A DNA stretch of 64,000 nucleotides from Leucobacter massiliensis. Its GTDB lineage: Bacteria; Actinomycetota; Actinomycetes; Actinomycetales; Microbacteriaceae. A program made the translations under genes and the position numbers. The notes under the pieces were generated by a model. The model was given only the letters and a program-made list of their open reading frames with translations. It was not told where the DNA came from and ran no database searches. Location of the stretch: contig NZ_MWZD01000022.1 of NCBI RefSeq assembly GCF_002982315.1, positions 1 through 64,000 on the forward strand, read 5' to 3'. Below are positions 55,605 to 64,000 of the stretch, one piece after another (the first letter of the stretch is position 1; every line of letters begins with the position of its first letter).

Positions 55605-56366
55605 ATGGGATTCCCGCTCGATCGCGTGCTCGTCGTGATGCCCGCGTACAACGAGGAGGAGGTCATCGGCAGCGTCGTGCGCGAGGTGCGCGGCGCGCTG
55701 CCGGGAGCCTCGGTGCTCGTCGTGAACGACGGCTCGGTCGATCGCACGACGGAGCGGGCGCGTGCGGCGGGAGCGCGTGTGCTGGAGCTCCCCTTCAACC
55801 TGGGCGTGGGGGGCGCGATGCGCCTCGGCTTCCGTTACGCGCTCGACCACGGATTCCCGGTCGCGGTGCAGCTCGATTCCGACGGTCAGCACAACCCGGC
55901 CGACGTCCCCGCGCTGGTCGCCCTGCTCGACGCCGGTGATGGCGAAGGGGCCGACGTCGCCGTCGGGGCGCGTTTCGCCGGGAGCGGCAGCTACGAGGTG
56001 CGCGGCCCTCGCAAGTGGGCGATGCGCTTCCTCTCCGGCGTGCTCAGCGCCGCGATCGGCACGCGGCTCAGCGACACCACCTCGGGCTTCAAGGCGCACG
56101 GCCCCCGTGCGATCCGGCAGTTCGCGCGCGACTACCCGGCCGAGTACCTGGGCGACACGATCGAGGCGCTGGTGATCGGCCACCGTGCGGGCCTGCGCTT
56201 CGCCCAGCTGGGGGTCACGATGCGGGAGCGCGCGGGTGGCACGCCCTCGCACAACCCGCTCAAGTCCGCCGTCTACCTCGCTCGCGCCTTCTTCGCGCTG
56301 ACGATCGCCTTCCTGCGCCCGAGGGAGCGGCCGAACCGCGAGCCGGAGATGGGGGTCACCGCATGA
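55605..56366 (+). CDS. GT2 glycosyltransferase, polyprenyl-phosphate sugar synthase-like
   Basis: 253 aa. GT-A domain: VVMPAYNEEEVIGSVV, VVNDGSVDRT, PFNLGVGGAMRLGF, QLDSDGQHNPADV and a C-terminal segment SDTTSGFKAHG, as in dolichol-phosphate mannose synthase relatives. It would make an undecaprenyl-phosphate sugar for use outside the membrane, for example by GT-C enzymes. The DUF2304 partner overlaps its stop (ATGA). A paralogous pair is at 45058-46190. Confidence 0.9.
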   Translation: MGFPLDRVLVVMPAYNEEEVIGSVVREVRGALPGASVLVVNDGSVDRTTERARAAGARVLELPFNLGVGGAMRLGFRYALDHGFPVAVQLDSDGQHNPADVPALVALLDAGDGEGADVAVGARFAGSGSYEVRGPRKWAMRFLSGVLSAAIGTRLSDTTSGFKAHGPRAIRQFARDYPAEYLGDTIEALVIGHRAGLRFAQLGVTMRERAGGTPSHNPLKSAVYLARAFFALTIAFLRPRERPNREPEMGVTA

Positions 56367-56794
56367 GCGCCGCAAGCTATGTCCTCGGCATCGTCTCGGC
56401 GTTGCTGGTGCTCGTGGTCGTCATCGAGCTGCTGCGTCGCGGGCGCCTGCGCGAGCGGCACACCCTGTGGTGGCTGCTCGCGGGCACGCTGGGCTTGATC
56501 GTCGCGGTCTTCCCGAGGGTGCTGGAGGGCGCCGCGAGCGCGCTCGGCATCGAGGTGCCGCTCAATCTCGTGTTCTTCGTGAGCATCCTGGTGCTCTTCC
56601 TGGTGCTCGTGCAGCAGTCGGGGGAGCTCACGCGGCTGGAGGAGCGCACCCGCACCCTCGCCGAGCACACGGCAGCACTCGAGGACCGCATTCGCGAGCT
56701 CGAGCAGGGCCCCCGCGGTGCCGGGGCCCGGGGTAGCAGCCCGGCAGGCGGCCTCTCGGGCACGGCCGAGCCCGGGGCCGACGAACTGCCATAG
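56363..56794 (+). CDS. DUF2304 membrane protein
   Basis: 143 aa from the ATG overlapping the GT2 stop; the longer frame is a shadow. Three hydrophobic helices (~5-95), then a coiled coil (ELTRLEERTRTLAEHTAAL) and a Gly/Pro/Ser-rich tail. Same organisation as the protein at 45058, with its GT2 partner. The 94 bp after it, up to the converging rml gene, contain no convincing terminator. Confidence 0.87.
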   Translation: MSAASYVLGIVSALLVLVVVIELLRRGRLRERHTLWWLLAGTLGLIVAVFPRVLEGAASALGIEVPLNLVFFVSILVLFLVLVQQSGELTRLEERTRTLAEHTAALEDRIRELEQGPRGAGARGSSPAGGLSGTAEPGADELP

Positions 56795-56888
56795 GAGCAG
56801 CCTCAGACGGTTCCCCCTGGACGCCGCCGACGGCCCCGGCACTGCGACCGCGTGCGGATCGGGGAGACTGCGTCCCTGAGCGACCGGG

Positions 56889-58289
56889 CTACGTGAGGCT
56901 CGCCAGGTACTCGGCGAGCGACTCGCGCGCGTCGCGCGGGGCGAAGCCGCTCGCCACGATGCGGTCGAGCGAGAGCGTGCTGCGCAGCGGGCGCGGCGCG
57001 GCCTGCTTGCCCGCGAAGTACTCGGCGGTGCTGACGCCCGTCACCCGCTCCGGGTCGTGGCCGGTGCCCGCGAACACGGCCCGCGCCACCTCGGCCCACG
57101 ACATCTCGGGCCCCGCGCCGGTGAGGTGGTAGACGCCGTAGGCGGGGCGCGCGGCGAGCAGGTGGCGGATCCCGGCCGCGATGTCCGCCGTGAAGCTCAG
57201 CCGTCCCCGCTGGTCGTCCACCACCCGCGGATCGACGCCGCGCGCCGCGAGCGAGGCCATGGTGCGCACGAAGTTGCCGCCGTCGCCGATCACCCAGCTG
57301 GTGCGCACCACGTAGTGCTGGGGCACGGTGGCGGCGAGGGCGTCGCCCGCGGCCTTCGTCTGCCCGTAGACGCCGAGCGGCGCGACCGGGTCGTCTTCGG
57401 CGTAGGGCCGGTCCGATGCGCCGTCGAAGACGTAGTCGCTCGACACGTGGACGAGGGTGAGCCGGTGCCGTGTCGCGATCCGTGCGAGGCGCCCCACCCC
57501 CGTCGCGTTCGCCGCCCAGCACTCTGCTCGCCCCTCGGGCGTCTCGGCCTCGTCGACGCGGGTGTAGGCCGCCGCGTTGATCACGGTGTCGTAGTCGCTC
57601 CACCGCACCGCCTCGAGGGTCTCGGGCCGGGTGAGGTCGATCCGAGAGCGGTCCGCCAGATCCGCCTCCGGGAACTCCGCCGCGAGCGCCCGCCCGAGCT
57701 GGCCGTTCGCGCCGAGCACGAGGGTGCGGCGCGGCCGCATCGGCACGACGTCGGGCAGGAACGGGTGCGCCAGGTCCTTCTCCGAGCGCTCGGCCTCGTC
57801 GAGCGGGATCGGCCACGGGATGGCGGCCGTCGGATCGGCGAGGTTGAGGAAGGTGTACTCGCTCTGCGCCTCGGCGCTCCAGTGGTCGTTCACGAGGTAG
57901 ACGTAGGCGGTGTCGTCCTCGAGGGTCTGGTAGGAGTTGCCGACCCCGCGCGGGACGAAGATCGCGGTCGAGGGGTCGAGCTCGGCCGTGAAGACCGTGC
58001 CGAAGCTGGGCCCCTCGCGCAGATCCACCCAGGCGCCGAAGATCCGGCCGCTCGCCACCGACACGTACTTGTCCCACGGCTCCGCGTGGATGCCGCGCGT
58101 CGCGCCCCGCGCATCGTTGAAGGAGACGTTGTTCTGCACGGGTCCGAAGTCGGGCAGCCCGAGCGCGAGCATCTTCTCCCGCTGCCAGTTCTCCTTGAAC
58201 CAGCCGCGGTTGTCGCCGTGTACGGGGAGGTCGAGCAGCAGCAGGCCCGGGATCGTGGTCTCGCGCAGGGCGAGCGGCTTGGCGGCCAC
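56889..58289 (-). CDS. rmlCD: Fused dTDP-4-dehydrorhamnose 3,5-epimerase / dTDP-4-dehydrorhamnose reductase
   Basis: 466 aa from the GTG 2 nt after the rmlB stop. The N-terminal ~1-190 is an RmlC cupin (GIHAEPWDKY with the catalytic His; IFVPRGVGNSY where the usual GFxHGF motif would be). The C-terminal ~200-466 is an RmlD reductase: VLGANGQLGRAL, SSDYVFDG and YGQTK with Tyr/Lys. Together they perform the last two steps to dTDP-L-rhamnose. The fusion is known in actinobacteria. Rhamnose is a probable component of the wall glycans built by the neighbouring transferases. Confidence 0.92.
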   Translation of the reverse strand: MAAKPLALRETTIPGLLLLDLPVHGDNRGWFKENWQREKMLALGLPDFGPVQNNVSFNDARGATRGIHAEPWDKYVSVASGRIFGAWVDLREGPSFGTVFTAELDPSTAIFVPRGVGNSYQTLEDDTAYVYLVNDHWSAEAQSEYTFLNLADPTAAIPWPIPLDEAERSEKDLAHPFLPDVVPMRPRRTLVLGANGQLGRALAAEFPEADLADRSRIDLTRPETLEAVRWSDYDTVINAAAYTRVDEAETPEGRAECWAANATGVGRLARIATRHRLTLVHVSSDYVFDGASDRPYAEDDPVAPLGVYGQTKAAGDALAATVPQHYVVRTSWVIGDGGNFVRTMASLAARGVDPRVVDDQRGRLSFTADIAAGIRHLLAARPAYGVYHLTGAGPEMSWAEVARAVFAGTGHDPERVTGVSTAEYFAGKQAAPRPLRSTLSLDRIVASGFAPRDARESLAEYLASLT

Positions 58290-58291
58290 CC

Positions 58292-60291
<2,000 letters not shown>

Positions 60292-60300
60292 CAGCCCTTC

Positions 60301-60344
60301 CCTTCCCCGCCCGTCCTGCCCCGGCCGCCCTGCCCCGGGGAAGG
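60301..60344. terminator. Possible bidirectional terminator
   Basis: CCTTCCCCG (60301-60309) pairs perfectly with CGGGGAAGG (60336-60344) around a 26-nt loop, between the convergent rmlA and membrane protein genes. Confidence 0.5.
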
Positions 60345-60373
60345 ATTGGGGGGTCGCTCCGGCCCCGGCGTGA

Positions 60374-62281
60374 TCAGTCGCAGGCGGTGAGGCGGAAGAG
60401 GCGGGCGTCGCCCTGCTGGTCCACCAACTCGAAGGCGCCCGAGTCCTCGAGGTTGTCGATCCCGGCGTAGTCGTGGTCGCCGCCGTGCACCTCGCGGTCG
60501 CCGAAGTCGAGCACGAAGCGCACGCCGAGCCGGTCCGCGGCGTCGCACACTGCGGGATCGCTCTTCGCGTCGTCGAGGTGCTCCATGACGAGGCTCCGGT
60601 CCTTCCCCACCTCGTTCATGAGAATGTGCGGCAGCACCACGCGGCGCTCGGCGAAGGCGAAGGCGAGGGAGGTGCCGGTCCACGGATTCCCGGCGATCAC
60701 CTCGTCCTCGCCCACCTCCTGCGGCAGGCGCTCCAGCAGCTTCAGTTCGTCGGTGGAGAGGAGCGCCGAGTCGGCCTTCGCCGTGTAGCCGTCGCGCATG
60801 CCGCGCAGCAGTTCCGGGTATCCCGCCGTGGAGAGCGCCACGGCGGAGACCACGAGCAGCACCACGGCCTCGGGCACCCAGGCGCGCGGCGCCCGGCGCG
60901 AGACGAGGTCCACGAGCCAGCGGACCGCGAGCACCGCCAGCGGGACCACCACGATCGGGTAGAGCGCCGCCAGCCGGGGCGCGTCCCCGTACCACACCCA
61001 CGTCGGCAGGCGGAGCCAGTAGTTCGACAGGCCCGCTGTCACGAAGAACAGGACCGCGGCCACCAGCCACATGCCCACCGCCGCGGCCCCCACCCGGTCG
61101 CGGCGGCGCACCGCGAGCACGATCCCGAGCACCATGAGCGCAGCCGTGAGCAGCGGCATGCCGTACCCCCACAGCGACAGCGACACGGTCTGCCAGGCCG
61201 CCTCCGCCGGGGACATGCGCGCCCCCCACCAGTCGCCCTGCCGCAGCCCGATGAGCATCGCCAGGCCGATCGCGAAGAACACCGCGTATCCGGCCGCGCG
61301 CCACAGCCGCCGCCGCGTCCCGATCCCGCGCCAGCCCGCGCACAGCGCCACGGTCGCAACCGGCACGGTCACCGCGAGCACCGCGAGCATCGCACCCGGA
61401 TGCGCGATCGAGATCGCGAAGGCGACGCCCGCGAGCAGCACGATCAGCGGCGCGATCGTGCTCACCCGCCGTTCGCGCGAGGTGCCCAGCAGGTTGAGCA
61501 CCACCGCGAGCGTCGCCGGCGCCAGCGCCATGCCGAAGAAGAAGGGGTAGAGCACGCCGTAGTGCAGCAGATTGACCGGCACCGCGGGGAAGGCGGCCGC
61601 GAGCACGCCCGTCGCGAGCGTCGCCGTGCGCGAGGATCCCGCGACCTGCCGCGACAGCAGCAGCATGCCGAGCGGCCAGACGATAGCGACGACCGCGAGA
61701 TTGAAGGCGTTGATCGCGAGCGGGATGCTGCCGCCGCTGAGCTGCTGCGTGAGCTGCACGAGTGCGTGCCAGCCGTTCGGGTAGAACTCGCCGCCACCGT
61801 CGGGTGAGGTGAGCCGGGCGATCTCGAAGGGCGAGGCGTTGCCGGTGTCGCCGATGAGCGCGATCGCATTGAGGTGGAAGACGTTGTCGAAGGTCTGCGA
61901 GAAGTTCGACGGCGCGCCGATGCCCGAGACGGTGATCCCGAGCAGCATCACGGCGCAGAACGCCCACGCCACCACCGTCGGCCAGCGACGCCCGCTCTCG
62001 GCCTCGGGCGCCGCGAAGCGCGCGCGCAGCACGAATCGGAAGAGCAGCACCACGAGCGCGCCGAAGACCGCGGCGAAGAGCAGCGCCCAGAGCGGAGTCC
62101 ACGAGAGCCCGAGCAGCGGCAGCACTACCGAGCCCGCGCACAGCAGCGTCACCGACACGGCGGGCGCGAGCGCCCACAGCCAGAGGCGGCGCAGGCCGAT
62201 GCACCAGCCGGTCAGAAGGCCCGGCACGAGGAGGAGCGCGGCGGCCGCGAGCGCGGCGAGGACGGCGGTGAGCCAGGTCAT
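60374..62281 (-). CDS. DUF6541-like polytopic membrane protein
   Basis: 635 aa from the ATG at 62281 (AGAAGG 12 nt upstream; MLMYAG at 62341 is an in-frame alternative). About 14 hydrophobic helices up to ~480, then an extracytoplasmic domain with GNPWTGTSLAFAFAERR and a final Cys-Asp. I recall this family as DUF6541 in actinobacterial wall-polysaccharide loci. FSQTFDNVFHLNAIA with an acidic residue after the first helices, and a soluble C-terminal part, suggest a GT-C glycosyltransferase, but the function is not proven. Confidence 0.8.
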   Translation of the reverse strand: MTWLTAVLAALAAAALLLVPGLLTGWCIGLRRLWLWALAPAVSVTLLCAGSVVLPLLGLSWTPLWALLFAAVFGALVVLLFRFVLRARFAAPEAESGRRWPTVVAWAFCAVMLLGITVSGIGAPSNFSQTFDNVFHLNAIALIGDTGNASPFEIARLTSPDGGGEFYPNGWHALVQLTQQLSGGSIPLAINAFNLAVVAIVWPLGMLLLSRQVAGSSRTATLATGVLAAAFPAVPVNLLHYGVLYPFFFGMALAPATLAVVLNLLGTSRERRVSTIAPLIVLLAGVAFAISIAHPGAMLAVLAVTVPVATVALCAGWRGIGTRRRLWRAAGYAVFFAIGLAMLIGLRQGDWWGARMSPAEAAWQTVSLSLWGYGMPLLTAALMVLGIVLAVRRRDRVGAAAVGMWLVAAVLFFVTAGLSNYWLRLPTWVWYGDAPRLAALYPIVVVPLAVLAVRWLVDLVSRRAPRAWVPEAVVLLVVSAVALSTAGYPELLRGMRDGYTAKADSALLSTDELKLLERLPQEVGEDEVIAGNPWTGTSLAFAFAERRVVLPHILMNEVGKDRSLVMEHLDDAKSDPAVCDAADRLGVRFVLDFGDREVHGGDHDYAGIDNLEDSGAFELVDQQGDARLFRLTACD

Positions 62282-62384
62282 GGGGGCGATGGCCTTCTTC
62301 CGTGATGCGTACGAGGTTTCGAGTGTACCGGCGTACATGAGCATTGAGGTTGCGACCCGGAGGATGCTGCGATTCCGGCGGTGA

Positions 62385-63578
<1,194 letters not shown>

Positions 63579-63632
63579 GTCGCGGCGTCGCCACACCGGG
63601 CCGAGCGGACGCCGGGTCGGCTCGTCGGCACG

Positions 63633-63664
63633 GGCGCCGGAACGGAATCTTGGTCGCCGGCGCC
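63633..63664. terminator. Possible terminator after glf
   Basis: GGCGCCGG and CCGGCGCC can form an 8-bp stem with a 16-nt loop. TAGGAT (63674) and TAGGGT follow as possible -10 boxes of the next gene. Confidence 0.4.
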
Positions 63665-63734
63665 GGGGCACCCTAGGATGAACGCAGTGCGCGCATAGGG
63701 TGCGCTGTGGTGCCGGTGAGGAGACCCGACGACC

Positions 63735-64000
63735 ATGACCAAGCATTCGATCGTGAGGTCCGCATCGGCAGCGCTGATGGTGCTGCTCCTGTCGGTGAGC
63801 GCCTCGCCCGCCGGGGCGCTGGAGTCACCCGTGGCCCCGGACCCGGGCACCGTGGCGGAAGAGGGGGGCGCCGCCGAGCAGCAGGCGCCGGAGACCGACG
63901 GAGAGCCCGGCGCGGGCGACCCCGCGGCGGAACCCGAGGCTCCCGGCGGCGAGACGCCCGCCCCATCCGAAACGCCGGCTCCCGAGCCCGAGGGAGATCC
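63735..64000 (+). CDS. Secreted acidic-linker protein, N-terminal part (cut by window end)
   Basis: 88 codons visible from the ATG after GTGAGGAGA. A signal peptide (basic MTKHSIVRSA, hydrophobic core, ending ASPAGALES) is followed by an acidic Pro/Glu/Gly/Ala-rich linker running off the window. This layout is the same as in the SLH-repeat proteins at 21774, 25393 and 42655, so another surface protein with SLH-like repeats may follow outside the window. The domain part is not visible. Confidence 0.8.
   Translation, partial: MTKHSIVRSASAALMVLLLSVSASPAGALESPVAPDPGTVAEEGGAAEQQAPETDGEPGAGDPAAEPEAPGGETPAPSETPAPEPEGD

Overview
The window is chromosomal DNA of a high-GC Gram-positive bacterium, most likely an actinomycete of the family Microbacteriaceae, and Leucobacter is a good guess. 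This is inferred from the roughly 70% GC look, many GTG and TTG starts, stop/start overlaps (GTGA, ATGA), TANNNT -10 boxes sitting 6-8 nt before start codons, and the protein families. No rRNA, tRNA, CRISPR array, transposase or phage gene was seen. No gene-free stretch exceeds about 210 bp.

Layout. (1) 134-7754: a tight operon for a MoxR ATPase, a DUF58 protein, a TgpA-like transglutaminase whose catalytic Cys is replaced by Asp, a PP2C phosphatase, a membrane-anchored protein with Thr-Val motifs, then a DUF5684-type membrane protein and an FHA domain that look like one gene interrupted by a stop. (2) 7903-9607: a small endonuclease/phosphatase-family protein and a DHDPS-like aldolase. (3) 9679-12179: an MFS exporter and MarR regulator operon with a consensus promoter carrying two matching operator palindromes. 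(4) 12257-13976: purK and purE. (5) 14038-21708: glycosyltransferase, galE, LCP-family ligase, LtaS-like sulfatase-fold protein and two GT2 enzymes. (6) 21774-27147: two large secreted proteins ending in three SLH-like repeats. (7) 27182-42597: an accessory glycopolymer island with a LicD/methyltransferase fusion, a broken acyltransferase, a CDP-ribitol-type bifunctional enzyme, two giant tandem GT2/CDP-polyol phosphotransferases, a polysaccharide pyruvyl transferase and a TagGH-like exporter whose ATPase has an LGFP-like tail. (8) 42655-56794: a secreted SLH/nuclease-fold protein, then glycosyltransferases, two flippases, two DUF2142 paralogues and two DUF2304/GT2 cassettes. (9) 56889-63578: dTDP-rhamnose genes (rmlA, rmlB, fused rmlC-rmlD), a polytopic membrane protein and UDP-galactopyranose mutase. 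(10) 63735 to the end: the N-terminus of another secreted protein.

How it fits together. Regions 5 to 9 read as one locus for building, exporting and attaching cell-wall glycopolymers: sugar donors (GalE, Glf, Rml), polyol-phosphate donor and polymerases (30314-38912), export (40623-42597), flippases, and ligation to the wall (LCP). The SLH-type surface proteins lie on both sides of the pyruvyl transferase. Since SLH domains in other Gram-positives bind pyruvylated wall polymers, the main hypothesis of this report is that the locus makes both the pyruvylated anchor polymer and the proteins docked on it.
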